From Pseudomonas sihuiensis (GTDB lineage Bacteria; Pseudomonadota; Gammaproteobacteria; Pseudomonadales; Pseudomonadaceae): a stretch of 64,000 nt of DNA. Both the position numbers and the translations under genes were made by a program. Below the pieces are notes generated by a model, which worked only from the letters and a program-made list of their open reading frames with translations, ran no database searches and was not told the origin of the DNA. This document shows, piece after piece, positions 1 through 7,744 of the stretch. Every line of letters begins with the position of its first letter. Position 1 is the stretch's first letter. Location: NCBI RefSeq assembly GCF_900106015.1, contig NZ_LT629797.1:4712001-4776000 (forward strand), read 5' to 3'.

Positions 1-248
1 GGATCGGCGTCGAGACCGATCATCCGCGCCGGTGCGAAGGCGGCGTTGAGCAGACCGAAGGAGCGGCCCTGACCGCAGCCGGCATCGAGCAGCACGGGCG
101 CTTGTGGCAACGGGCTGCCGGTAAGGCGCACCAGGTCGTTGATCGCTACCCGCAGCACATGGTGTTGCCACACGTGGCTCTGCAGGAACCAGAAGCCGAA
201 GCGGGTTTCTTCGACGTAGGTGGGCGAGACGGGACGGAGAGTGGTCAT
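1..248 (-). CDS. Class I SAM-dependent methyltransferase, N-terminal part (truncated by window edge)
   Basis: Only the first 82 or so codons are visible, starting at the ATG at 246-248. The peptide begins MTTLRPVSPTYVEETRFGFW and, near residues 46-58, contains VLLDAGCGQGRSF, the glycine-rich motif I that binds S-adenosylmethionine in Rossmann-fold methyltransferases. It is the last visible gene of the pigment operon. In xanthomonadin-like pathways methyltransferases act on the aryl head group, so an O- or C-methylation of the aromatic ring is the likely job; that is inference from context. The C-terminal part, which would show substrate binding, lies outside the window. The gene is separated from the upstream oxidoreductase by a MITE-like element. 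Confidence 0.8.
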   Translation of the reverse strand, partial: MTTLRPVSPTYVEETRFGFWFLQSHVWQHHVLRVAINDLVRLTGSPLPQAPVLLDAGCGQGRSFGLLNAAFAPARMIGLDAD

Positions 249-261
249 CGACGATCCTTGT

Positions 262-407
262 TTAGGACCTATTTACGAGCTAGCGAGCTAGCGCCATACA
301 AGGCAGAAACAGGCGAGGAAGCGGAGTTTACGAGTTGTAAATGAGCATTCCGAGCCTGTTTCTAACGCCGTAGGGCCGACGCGCAGCTGATCGTAAGTAG
401 GTTCTCA
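262..407. mobile_element. MITE-like palindromic element
   Basis: The 146 bases are bounded by imperfect terminal inverted repeats of about 19 bases (left reads TTAGGACCTATTTACGAGC, right complement reads TGAGAACCTACTTACGATC; 15 or 16 of 19 match). Inside them AGAAACAGGC (305-314) pairs perfectly with GCCTGTTTCT (354-363), and the centre TTTAC-GAGTT-GTAAA (327-341) closes the structure, so the whole element can fold into one nested hairpin. There is no coding capacity. This is the architecture of a small non-autonomous element; I believe similar sequences are dispersed in Pseudomonas genomes, but no copy count was possible here. Its right end coincides with the stop codon of the neighbouring oxidoreductase gene. 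Confidence 0.65.
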
Positions 408-1652
408 GTTTTGGGAGCAAAGCTCTGCGAGCACACGCAGGCGTCGGCGTGGTTCGGAAACATAGGGATTCTTGCTGTCCCAGGCGTAGCCGGCAAGGAT
501 CGAGCTGATCATGCGGCGAATCTCCGGGGAGGCTTTTTCGTAGTAGATCACGTCCTGGAAGGAGCCCTCGTACCAGCCCTCGACATAGACGCGGAAGGTG
601 TCGACACCGCGTTTGAGCGGGATGGCGAACTCGTTCTCCCAGTCCACCGTCTCGCCACCCAGCTGACGATGCAACAGCCCGGCGGCCATGCTTGCCGAAC
701 GCATGGCAATGGTCACACCGGAGCTGAACACCGGGTCGAGGAACTCGGCGGCATTGCCCAGCAGGGCGAAGCCTGGCCCATGCAGGCTCTTGACGTTGGC
801 CGAGTAACCGTTGATCTCGCGCGCCGGAGTATCCCACACGGCATTGCCCAGCACCTTGCTCAGCGAAGGGGTTTCGGCGACGAACTGCTTGAGGCAGGCA
901 TCGAGATCCTTCGGGTAGTTCTCGTAGTGCTCGGCCGCGGCGACCACGCCCAGCGAGCAGCGGCCGTTGCTGAACGGGATGGTCCAGAACCACACGTCAC
1001 GCAGGGTTGGATGGGTGGTGATGAGGATCATCTCGCGGTTGAAGCCCGAGGCGGGGTCGATGTTGTCCTCGATATGGGTGAACACCGCGCGGCGTACCGG
1101 GAAGGCCGATGGCGTGTCGAGGTCGAGCAGGCGTGGCAGCACGCGACCATAGCCGCTGCCATCAAGGACGAAGGCGCACTCGACCTGGTATTCAAAGCCG
1201 TCGCTCAGGCGGCGTACCGACAGCCGTGGGCAATCGCCGGAGAAATCAGCGGCGAAAACTTCCTCCTCGTAGCGAATCTCCACGCCCTGACGCTCGGCCT
1301 CGTCGGCCAGCAGCTTGTCGAAGTCGGCGCGGATCACCTGATAGGTCGAGCCCTTGCCCTCGGTGAACTTGTCGCGGAAATCGAAGCTGGTGTAACGATC
1401 GCCCCAGGCGAACGCGGCGCCATGCTTGGTCTGAAAGCCGGCGGCCTGGACGGCTTCGAGCATGCCGGCTTCTTCGACGAAGTCCAGGCAGTGCGACAGC
1501 AGGCTTTCGCCGATGGAAAAGCGCGGGAAGCGCTGGCGCTCCAGCAGCAGTACGTCGTGGCCCTGGCGCTTGAGGATGGCGGCGGCGATGGCGCCGGACG
1601 GGCCGGCACCGATGACGACGATCTGACGTTGTTCGAATTCAGGAGATTTCAT
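405..1652 (-). CDS. FAD-dependent oxidoreductase with flavin-dependent halogenase motifs
   Basis: The 415-residue protein starts with a Rossmann FAD-binding segment (VVIGAGPSGA, GAGPSG at 15-20), then GESLL (48-52), a lysine at 76 in GFQTKHGAAF, and WFWTIP at 221-226, which fits the WxWxIP signature of flavin-dependent halogenases. A later GNAAEFLDPVFSSG segment is the usual second FAD contact. Lys76 lies where the catalytic lysine of PltA/CmlS-type halogenases is found, as far as I can align by eye. Aryl polyene clusters often carry a protein annotated as tryptophan halogenase-like, and xanthomonadins are brominated, so halogenation of the aryl head is possible; a non-halogenating ring oxidase is the alternative. 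The start at 1652 was preferred over an in-frame ATG at 1670 because it reduces overlap with the upstream gene. The stop codon lies at the edge of the MITE-like element. Confidence 0.8.
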   Translation of the reverse strand: MKSPEFEQRQIVVIGAGPSGAIAAAILKRQGHDVLLLERQRFPRFSIGESLLSHCLDFVEEAGMLEAVQAAGFQTKHGAAFAWGDRYTSFDFRDKFTEGKGSTYQVIRADFDKLLADEAERQGVEIRYEEEVFAADFSGDCPRLSVRRLSDGFEYQVECAFVLDGSGYGRVLPRLLDLDTPSAFPVRRAVFTHIEDNIDPASGFNREMILITTHPTLRDVWFWTIPFSNGRCSLGVVAAAEHYENYPKDLDACLKQFVAETPSLSKVLGNAVWDTPAREINGYSANVKSLHGPGFALLGNAAEFLDPVFSSGVTIAMRSASMAAGLLHRQLGGETVDWENEFAIPLKRGVDTFRVYVEGWYEGSFQDVIYYEKASPEIRRMISSILAGYAWDSKNPYVSEPRRRLRVLAELCSQN

Positions 1653-2787
1653 AGCGGGCTTTCGCTTCATGATTGACGGTGTGCCGGCCCAGCAGGGCAG
1701 GCAACAGAGTAGAGAACAGACTCATCAGCAGCAGGCCGAAGTACACCGTTGAATCAATCAGCTGGAGCTGCAGGAGCAGGTTGAGGAACACGATTTCGGT
1801 CAGGCCACGGATGTTCAGCAGCAGGCTTTCACGCCATTTGATCCGCGCCGACGCGGCCGGGTCCGCCCAATGCAGGCCCAGCCAGCTGCCAAGCACCTTG
1901 CTGATGACCGGCAGCGCCAGCAGGGTACCTATCACCAGCCAGGACATGTGTTGACCCAGGCCATGGAAATCCACGCGCAGCACGCCGTAAGTGAGAATCA
2001 GCGGGACAGCCACGCCATTCATCAGCAGCTGCCAGTGACGCTGCGCCAATGGCAGCACGAACGGCTGCTTCAGGTAGCCCAGACACAGCATGTAGGCGAT
2101 GCCGAACACCAGAGCGTTCAGCCCCAGTTGTTGGAACAGCAGCATCAGGGCGAAGAACGGCAGGCTGTAGCACGACGGATGACGCAGCTTAAGCAGGCGC
2201 AGCAGCACGGGCAGCAGCGCCGTCAGCAGCGGCCAGAGCAATGTCGCCGGTTGACTGCTGCCCTGGGCCAGGCCGAACAGGCTCCAGCACATGAAATCCA
2301 TCAGGATTGCCGCATGCAGCAGGCGTTTGCTGGCGGCGGCCGGGTAACCGATGCTCTGCAGGAACAGATAGAGCACCGGGATGGCGGTGATGGAGAACAG
2401 CAGGCCAATGCCCACCGCGCTCAGCCAGCCGCGCTCGCCGGGCAGTAGCCAGAGCGAGCAGGCCAGGCCAGCCAGCATCGGCACGAGAAAGCTCGGCAGG
2501 GCGATCTTCACGCAGGCCTGGCTGAGATCGAGGTCGATCACGTCGCTGAGGATATAGCCGAGCAGCAGCGCGAAGCACAGGCCGTAGGCGAGGTTCAGCC
2601 AATCGGGCGCCAGCAGCTCGGCCGCGCTCAGTTGCCAGTGCGGCTCGGCCCACAGCAACAGCAGCGCCGGAATGGCGAGTGCTGCCACCAGCAGTTGGCC
2701 GACGATGGGAACCAGGCGGCGCCCAGCGACGACCGCGACCAGCGCATAGATGGCCAGGGCCAGCAGCCAGAACAGGGCGACCGTCAT
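1639..2787 (-). CDS. Cation/proton antiporter-like membrane protein of the pigment operon
   Basis: This 382-residue protein is almost entirely hydrophobic, with about eleven or twelve likely membrane helices, and resembles the membrane half of CPA-type sodium/proton antiporters (COG0475-like) without any cytoplasmic RCK domain. The start ATG overlaps the stop of the RND exporter by four bases (ATGA), and its 3' end overlaps the halogenase-like gene, so it is translated as part of the pigment operon. It is not among the core proteins known from the E. coli or Xenorhabdus clusters. A role in energising or ion-balancing pigment export is conceivable but unproven; the family call is by hydropathy and general appearance and the substrate is unknown. 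Confidence 0.7.
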   Translation of the reverse strand: MTVALFWLLALAIYALVAVVAGRRLVPIVGQLLVAALAIPALLLLWAEPHWQLSAAELLAPDWLNLAYGLCFALLLGYILSDVIDLDLSQACVKIALPSFLVPMLAGLACSLWLLPGERGWLSAVGIGLLFSITAIPVLYLFLQSIGYPAAASKRLLHAAILMDFMCWSLFGLAQGSSQPATLLWPLLTALLPVLLRLLKLRHPSCYSLPFFALMLLFQQLGLNALVFGIAYMLCLGYLKQPFVLPLAQRHWQLLMNGVAVPLILTYGVLRVDFHGLGQHMSWLVIGTLLALPVISKVLGSWLGLHWADPAASARIKWRESLLLNIRGLTEIVFLNLLLQLQLIDSTVYFGLLLMSLFSTLLPALLGRHTVNHEAKARYEIS

Positions 2788-5111
2788 GTCTGCTTATCCT
2801 TGGCCAGCGCGTCACCCGCCCAGGGGGCGAGGAGGAAGCTGAAGGCCAGGCCGATGCTGATGGCCAGGCCGAAGTTGCTTACTGCAGGCGTACTGGAAAC
2901 GGCCAGCAGGCCGAACGACAACCAGGTGGTCAGTGCCGACAGCAGCGTGCCGAGCAGGCTGGTGGCCGCACCGCCGACCCGTTCGCGAATCAGAATGGCG
3001 TAGTCCACGCCGATGGCGGTGACCAGCAACAGGCCGAACAGGCTGAACAGGGTCAGCGGCTGGCCAAGCCAACCGAGACTGGCCAGGCTGGCCAGTGCGG
3101 CCAATAGAGAGACCGCCAGTACGCGAGCGGCGCCGTGTGCGCCGAAGAAGATGCACAGTACGGCGAAGATCAGCAGGCAGGAGGCCAGCTTGAGTTCGGC
3201 GGCGCTGACTTGCGTGGCGGCGAACAGGCGATTGAGTTCGCCGAGGCGGTCGACCAGCTTCACCCCGTCCAGGCCTTCGGCCCGGGCGGCGAGCAGGTCG
3301 CTGTCGGTCAAGCCTTGCAGGCTGATCAAGCCGGCGACCTGGCCGTTATCGGTGTTGCCCAGCCAGAGTGGTCGCCAGGGCTCACTGAGCGGCGCGGCGA
3401 GCACCTGGTCGATGTTCAGCGTCGGCAGGGCTTGCAGCTGTTGAGCCTCCCGCGCGATGGCGTCGGCGGGGATGCCCAGCTCGCTGAGTGCGGCGCTGTG
3501 GCTCGGCAGCTGTGCCACGGCCTGACGCAGTGCCTCCTGCTGCGTGGCCGGCGCCATCAGCTGGCTCAACGCCAGATAGCTCTTCAACTGGCCTTGTTCC
3601 ACCAGCCTGTCCAGGCGCTGGCTCAAAGACTGCTGGCGTTGCAGCAATTGCTCCTCATCGTCGGCGCGCACCAGAAAGAACTGACTGGTCGGTTGCATAC
3701 CGACGATCTGGCTGATGGCTTTCGATTGCTCCAGCAATTGTGGCGGCACGCTGGCCCACTGACGCAGGTCGTCCTTGTGCGAGAGCTGCAACAGGCCACC
3801 GGCGCAGAACAGGGCGAAGATCAACAGCAGCCAGGGTGTGGGCAGTTTGCTTAGCAGGGCTTCGCGCCGGTCGAGCAGACGCTGTGCCAGAGCATGCGGC
3901 GCTTGCCAGGGACGGAGCGCGGCCTTGCCGAGCAGCGTTGGCAGCAGAAATAGAGTACTCAGATAGGCGCCGAGCAGGCCGGCGGCGGAAAAGATCGCCA
4001 CCTGCTTGAGTGCCGGGAATGGGGTGAAGGCCAGGGCCAGATAGCCGATGACATTGGTCAGCAGACCGAGGGTCAGGCCAAGAAAGGTGGCGCGCAGGGC
4101 ACGCCAGCTATCCCAGGGTTGCAGCGTCCAGCTTTTCGACAGCAGGTGCAGAGGGTAGTCGATGGCCACGCCGATCAGGCTGGCGCCCAGCACCAGAGTC
4201 ATCACATGAACATGGCCGAACACCGCGACGCAGGCCGTGAGCCCAGCGAGCACGCCAATGGCTGCGGGAATGAAGGCGAGCAGTACGCGTACCCGGCGAA
4301 ACACCAGCAGCATCATCAGCAGGGCGCCGGCACTGGCGATGCTGCCCATCAGGCTGATTTCGCGAGTGGCCTCACGCTGGCCGTGGGCGGAATACAGCAG
4401 TCCGCTGCTGGCGAGCAATTGGCCGCCGCCTGCCTGCACCTCGTTGCGAGCCTGGGTGACCAGATCGTCCACGGCCAGCGCCAGGTTGCCGTCGAAGGCG
4501 TCTGCATTGGTGCGGGCGCGCAGCAGGGCCCAGGTGGTCCCCTCGCTTTCGGCGATCAGCGCGCCGCTGAGATCGACCTGGACATTGTGGTGGTGGGGAA
4601 GCCCTTTCTCCACCAAGGTGCTGAGGCCGAGCAGGTCATCGTTGGTGGCGACTACGCCCTGGCTGCGAAAGGGGTCGAACAGATCCTGCACACGCCGCTC
4701 GACGAAGGCGGCCGGGTTGTCGATCAGCAATTGACGGTCGGCAGCCGGCAACAGCGCAAGGCGTTGATCCTGCAATTGCTGGCGTATGCCGGACAGGTCG
4801 GCTTGCGGATCCCACTGCACCCTCTCGAACAGCGCCTGCTGCTGCCAGCGTGTGCCCAGTTCGGCTGTCAGCGCCAGTGCCTGTTCGCGCTGCGGGTGGC
4901 TGATCAGCACCAGCAGCTCGCGGTTGAGCGGCTCCTGCATGCGTTGCACGGCCTGCTGTTCGGGCGCGTCCGGCGTGCCGCTGGGGACCAGTTCCAGCAG
5001 GTTGGCCGAGATCGGCGCGCCGCCGCGCCACTGCCAGGCAGCAACGACAACGAGCAGCAGCAGGGCGAGCGGGAACAGCCGTGAGCCCCAGTATTCAACT
5101 CTGGAAGTCAT
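2784..5111 (-). CDS. MMPL/RND-family exporter of aryl polyene lipids
   Basis: The 775-residue protein has a first membrane helix at about residues 8-25, a large periplasmic loop (about 30-240), then a block of membrane helices, and repeats the same loop-plus-helices pattern in its second half, ending DALAKDKQT. This two-fold layout is that of RND/MMPL exporters (predicted exporter COG4258) found in every aryl polyene cluster, where it is thought to move the polyene lipid across the inner membrane. An in-frame ATG lies at 5123, but the start at 5111 has a GCGGAG ribosome-binding site at proper distance and was chosen. It overlaps the LolA-like gene upstream and the antiporter-like gene downstream. 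Confidence 0.88.
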   Translation of the reverse strand: MTSRVEYWGSRLFPLALLLLVVVAAWQWRGGAPISANLLELVPSGTPDAPEQQAVQRMQEPLNRELLVLISHPQREQALALTAELGTRWQQQALFERVQWDPQADLSGIRQQLQDQRLALLPAADRQLLIDNPAAFVERRVQDLFDPFRSQGVVATNDDLLGLSTLVEKGLPHHHNVQVDLSGALIAESEGTTWALLRARTNADAFDGNLALAVDDLVTQARNEVQAGGGQLLASSGLLYSAHGQREATREISLMGSIASAGALLMMLLVFRRVRVLLAFIPAAIGVLAGLTACVAVFGHVHVMTLVLGASLIGVAIDYPLHLLSKSWTLQPWDSWRALRATFLGLTLGLLTNVIGYLALAFTPFPALKQVAIFSAAGLLGAYLSTLFLLPTLLGKAALRPWQAPHALAQRLLDRREALLSKLPTPWLLLIFALFCAGGLLQLSHKDDLRQWASVPPQLLEQSKAISQIVGMQPTSQFFLVRADDEEQLLQRQQSLSQRLDRLVEQGQLKSYLALSQLMAPATQQEALRQAVAQLPSHSAALSELGIPADAIAREAQQLQALPTLNIDQVLAAPLSEPWRPLWLGNTDNGQVAGLISLQGLTDSDLLAARAEGLDGVKLVDRLGELNRLFAATQVSAAELKLASCLLIFAVLCIFFGAHGAARVLAVSLLAALASLASLGWLGQPLTLFSLFGLLLVTAIGVDYAILIRERVGGAATSLLGTLLSALTTWLSFGLLAVSSTPAVSNFGLAISIGLAFSFLLAPWAGDALAKDKQT

Positions 5112-5697
5112 GTCGCTCCGCATCGCTCAGGGACTGGTCGGCCTGATTGTCCTCAAGGCGCAGCACGGTGCTATCGCCCTGGGTTTCCTGCAGTTCGATG
5201 CGCTGCACCAGCTCACCACCATTGATGACGATGGCCTTGAATACCTGCTTGAGCAGCACGCTGCGAGGCGTCAGGTCGAGCTGCCAGGACTCGGCTGTGC
5301 CGCTCAGGCTGAGCTCGAAATCCTGACGCAGACCGCTGCTGTCGCCCTTGAGCACGGCGAGGAACAGGCGGTTCTGCTGAGCGGTGGCGCTTTGCTGGGC
5401 GACGAATTGCCAGCCTTGCTCGCCGCGCCGGGCGATGCCCTGCGTGTCGATGCGGTAGTCCTGCTGCAGCGGGCGTTCGAGCAGCCAGAGCAGGCCATGA
5501 TCCTTGGCCAGGACGAAGGTGCCACGGCTGGTCAGCGGCTGCGGCAGGGCGCGCAGGTGTTTTTCCTGGATGAAAGTGCCGCGCACCACCTCGGGCTCGC
5601 CGAGTTGCTCGCTGAGCTGGTCGAGGTCGAAGGCCAGCGCCAGATGGGCTGTGCCGAGCAGGATAAAGCCCAGAGCTGCACCGAGAAGGCGTTTCAC
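5095..5697 (-). CDS. LolA-like outer membrane lipoprotein carrier of the pigment cluster
   Basis: The 200-residue protein has a clear signal peptide (basic MKRLL, hydrophobic core, likely cleavage after ALA at about residue 22) and a LolA-like fold signature, with the early segment VRGTFIQEKHLRALPQPLTSRGTFV typical of LolA-type carriers. LolA proteins ferry lipidated molecules through the periplasm; in aryl polyene clusters a dedicated paralogue is thought to receive the pigment lipid from the MMPL exporter encoded next to it and hand it to the outer membrane. The start codon is GTG, overlapping the thioesterase stop by four bases (GTGA), so translation is coupled. It is not the housekeeping lolA, judging by context. 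Confidence 0.87.
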   Translation of the reverse strand: MKRLLGAALGFILLGTAHLALAFDLDQLSEQLGEPEVVRGTFIQEKHLRALPQPLTSRGTFVLAKDHGLLWLLERPLQQDYRIDTQGIARRGEQGWQFVAQQSATAQQNRLFLAVLKGDSSGLRQDFELSLSGTAESWQLDLTPRSVLLKQVFKAIVINGGELVQRIELQETQGDSTVLRLEDNQADQSLSDAERHDFQS

Positions 5698-6119
5698 GCG
5701 ATGGCCCTCTGTACGGCATTGATGAAGACCTGTGGCGAGGCGAACTGCATTTCCCGCGTGGCGATTTCCACGGCCACTTGCACGGTGCTGCCGCGAGTCA
5801 TGCGCTCACCCGTTTCGGCGTCGCTGATCAGGTAGTTGATCTTCAAGCGGCTTTCCCATTCCACCAGGTCGGCGCGCACGATGATGCGCTGGCCGAACTG
5901 GGCGCCGCGCACGTAGCGAACCTGCAGGTCGATCACCGGCCAGGCGTAGCCGGAGTCGCGCATCTGCCGGTAATTGTGATCGAGCTTGTCGAGCAGGGCG
6001 CAGCGCGCCTGCTCGAAGTATTTGACGTAATGGCCATGCCAGACGATCTCCATCATGTCGACGTCATAGAACTGCACTTGCAGTTCGATTTCCGCCTGCA
6101 ATACGCCTGACTTACGCAT
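5694..6119 (-). CDS. Acyl-CoA/ACP thioesterase, 4-hydroxybenzoyl-CoA thioesterase type
   Basis: A 141-residue single hotdog-fold protein. The segment VQFYDVDMMEIVWHGHYVKYFEQAR carries the conserved pattern of the 4HBT family, with the catalytic aspartate in YDVD and the HGHYxxYFExAR stretch. Such a thioesterase is a regular member of aryl polyene clusters and is expected to release or proofread aryl or acyl thioesters. The ATG at 6119 has a good AGGA ribosome-binding site; an ATG 18 bases upstream has none. It is the first gene after an inverted repeat that separates it from the ammonia-lyase gene, so its expression could be set differently from the genes above it. Confidence 0.88.
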   Translation of the reverse strand: MRKSGVLQAEIELQVQFYDVDMMEIVWHGHYVKYFEQARCALLDKLDHNYRQMRDSGYAWPVIDLQVRYVRGAQFGQRIIVRADLVEWESRLKINYLISDAETGERMTRGSTVQVAVEIATREMQFASPQVFINAVQRAIA

Positions 6120-6141
6120 GTTGAGATCCTTTACCAAAGGC

Positions 6142-6190
6142 GCGCACGGCGCACCCTACGCGGTAGAGGATCGTAGGGTGCGCCATGCGC
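6142..6190. repeat. Intergenic inverted repeat (REP-like) inside the pigment operon
   Basis: GGCGCACCCTACG at 6148-6160 pairs perfectly with CGTAGGGTGCGCC at 6172-6184, and the stem extends outward, after one mismatch, with GCGCA/TGCGC (142-146 and 186-190). The loop is 11 bases. It fills the only sizeable gap in the operon, between the ammonia-lyase stop (6203) and the thioesterase start (6119). There is no T-run, so a classical terminator is unlikely; mRNA stabilisation, partial attenuation or a dispersed REP-type element are the options. Confidence 0.7.
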
Positions 6191-6202
6191 ACCAGAGCGA
6201 GC

Positions 6203-7744
6203 TCAGGCATACAGCCTCCAGTGCTGGCTGCGGATGCGCTCCAGGCACAGGCGCAGCTCGCCTTCCAGGGCGCGGTCTTCGATCACCGGCGGGAAATCGC
6301 TGGCCAGTTGCTCGCGCATGGCGGCCAGTGGCTCGGGGATGTCCTGCTTGCCGGCGCGCTCACGCAGCCAGACGCCCTGGTTGGCGGCCAGCAGCGTGGC
6401 GGCGGCGACCTGCTCGGTCAGCTCCAGGCTGCGCAGGGCATCGCGTGCAGCGATGGTGCCCATGCTCACCTTGTCCTGGTTGTGGCACTCGGTGGAGCGC
6501 GAGAACACGCTGGCCGGCATGGTGTTTTTCAGCGCTTCGGCAGTCCAGGCGCTGGCGCCGATCTGCACGGCCTTGAAGCCGTGGTTGATCATCGCCGTTG
6601 CAGCCGGCGCGCCGGACAGGTTGCTCGGCAGGCCATGGTTGTAGCGGGTATCGACCAGCAGGGCGAGCTGACGGTCGAGCAGGTCGGCGACGTTGCCCAC
6701 CAGGTTCTTCAGGCTGTCCATGGCGAAGGCGATGTGCCCGCCATAGAAATGCCCGCCGTGCAGGGTGCGCTCGGTCTCGGCGTCGAACAGCGGGTTGTCG
6801 TTGGCGCTGTTGAGTTCGATCTCGATGAACTGGCGCAGCAGGCCCAGGCTGTCGGCCAGCACGCCAAGCACGTGCGGCGCGCAGCGGATCGAGTAGCGAT
6901 CCTGCAGGCGGTGCAGTGGCGGCAGCGGCGCCTCGACGGCCAGATCCTGGCGAATCCAGGCGGCGACCTGGGTTTGGCCCGGATGCGGCTTGGCGGCGAA
7001 CAGGCGCTCGTCGAAGTGCTCCGGATTGCCCTCCAGGGCGATCACATTGAGCGCGGTGATGCGTGTCGCCAGCTTCAGCAGGTAGTCGGCGCGGGCATAG
7101 GCCAGACAGGCCAGGGCGGTCATCACGGCGGTGCCGTTCATCAGCGCCAGGGCTTCTTTCGGGCGCAGGGTCAGCGGCGTCCAGCCGAGTTCTTCATGCA
7201 CCTCGGCGGCGCTGCGCCGCTCGCCCTTGTACAGCACGTCGCGCTCACCGCTGAGGGTGGCGGCGACGTAGGACAGCGGGGTGAGATCGCCGCTGGCGCC
7301 GACCGAGCCTTCTTCAGGAATCAGGGGCAGCACGTCGTGCTCGATGAACGCCTGGAGGCGTTCCAGCAGTTCTACGCGCACGCCAGAAACGCCGTGGCAC
7401 AGCGACTGTAAACGGGCGGCTAGCACGGCGCGGCTGCTCGGCGCGTCGAGCAGTTTGCCCAGGCCACAGCCGTGGAAGGTGAACAAGTGCTTGGGCAGCG
7501 CCTCGACCTGATGCAGCGGCACCGCGACCACGCAGGAATCGCCGTAGCCGGTGGTGACGCCGTAGATCACGCCTTCCTTGTCCAGCAGGGTGTCGAGGAA
7601 GCGCGCGCCCTTGGCGATCTTTTCCCGGTAGGCGGCATCATCCTGCAACTGGGCGCGGGCCTGGCGCTGCGACAGGGCTACGATGTTCTCGATGGTCAGG
7701 GCGCGCTCGCCGAAGATCACCGGCTCAGGCTGGTATGTCGTCAT
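6203..7744 (-). CDS. Aromatic amino acid ammonia-lyase (MIO family), pigment starter supply
   Basis: The 513-residue protein belongs to the histidine/tyrosine/phenylalanine ammonia-lyase family. Ala150-Ser151-Gly152 (GASGDLTPLSYV) is the triad that cyclises into the MIO cofactor; VIYGVTTGYG (59-68), YSIRCAPHVLG and LNSANDNPLFD are the other family motifs. The residue pair that sets substrate choice reads Phe90-His91 (FTFHGCGLG), unlike the His-Leu of tyrosine lyases, Phe-Leu of many phenylalanine lyases or Ser-His of HutH. No hut genes are nearby and the gene overlaps the acyltransferase gene of the pigment operon, so it most likely makes 4-coumarate or cinnamate from tyrosine or phenylalanine as aryl starter; flexirubin clusters use a tyrosine lyase the same way. 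Substrate is inference. Confidence 0.88.
   Translation of the reverse strand: MTTYQPEPVIFGERALTIENIVALSQRQARAQLQDDAAYREKIAKGARFLDTLLDKEGVIYGVTTGYGDSCVVAVPLHQVEALPKHLFTFHGCGLGKLLDAPSSRAVLAARLQSLCHGVSGVRVELLERLQAFIEHDVLPLIPEEGSVGASGDLTPLSYVAATLSGERDVLYKGERRSAAEVHEELGWTPLTLRPKEALALMNGTAVMTALACLAYARADYLLKLATRITALNVIALEGNPEHFDERLFAAKPHPGQTQVAAWIRQDLAVEAPLPPLHRLQDRYSIRCAPHVLGVLADSLGLLRQFIEIELNSANDNPLFDAETERTLHGGHFYGGHIAFAMDSLKNLVGNVADLLDRQLALLVDTRYNHGLPSNLSGAPAATAMINHGFKAVQIGASAWTAEALKNTMPASVFSRSTECHNQDKVSMGTIAARDALRSLELTEQVAAATLLAANQGVWLRERAGKQDIPEPLAAMREQLASDFPPVIEDRALEGELRLCLERIRSQHWRLYA

Noticed and set aside
411..1676. Plus-strand open reading over the halogenase-like gene
   Set aside because: The minus-strand protein has FAD and halogenase motifs; the plus-strand translation lacks any recognisable domain.
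6203..7744. Calling the ammonia-lyase hutH (histidine degradation)
   Set aside because: No hut genes are nearby, the gene overlaps pigment-operon genes on its upstream side, and the selectivity residues differ from HutH.
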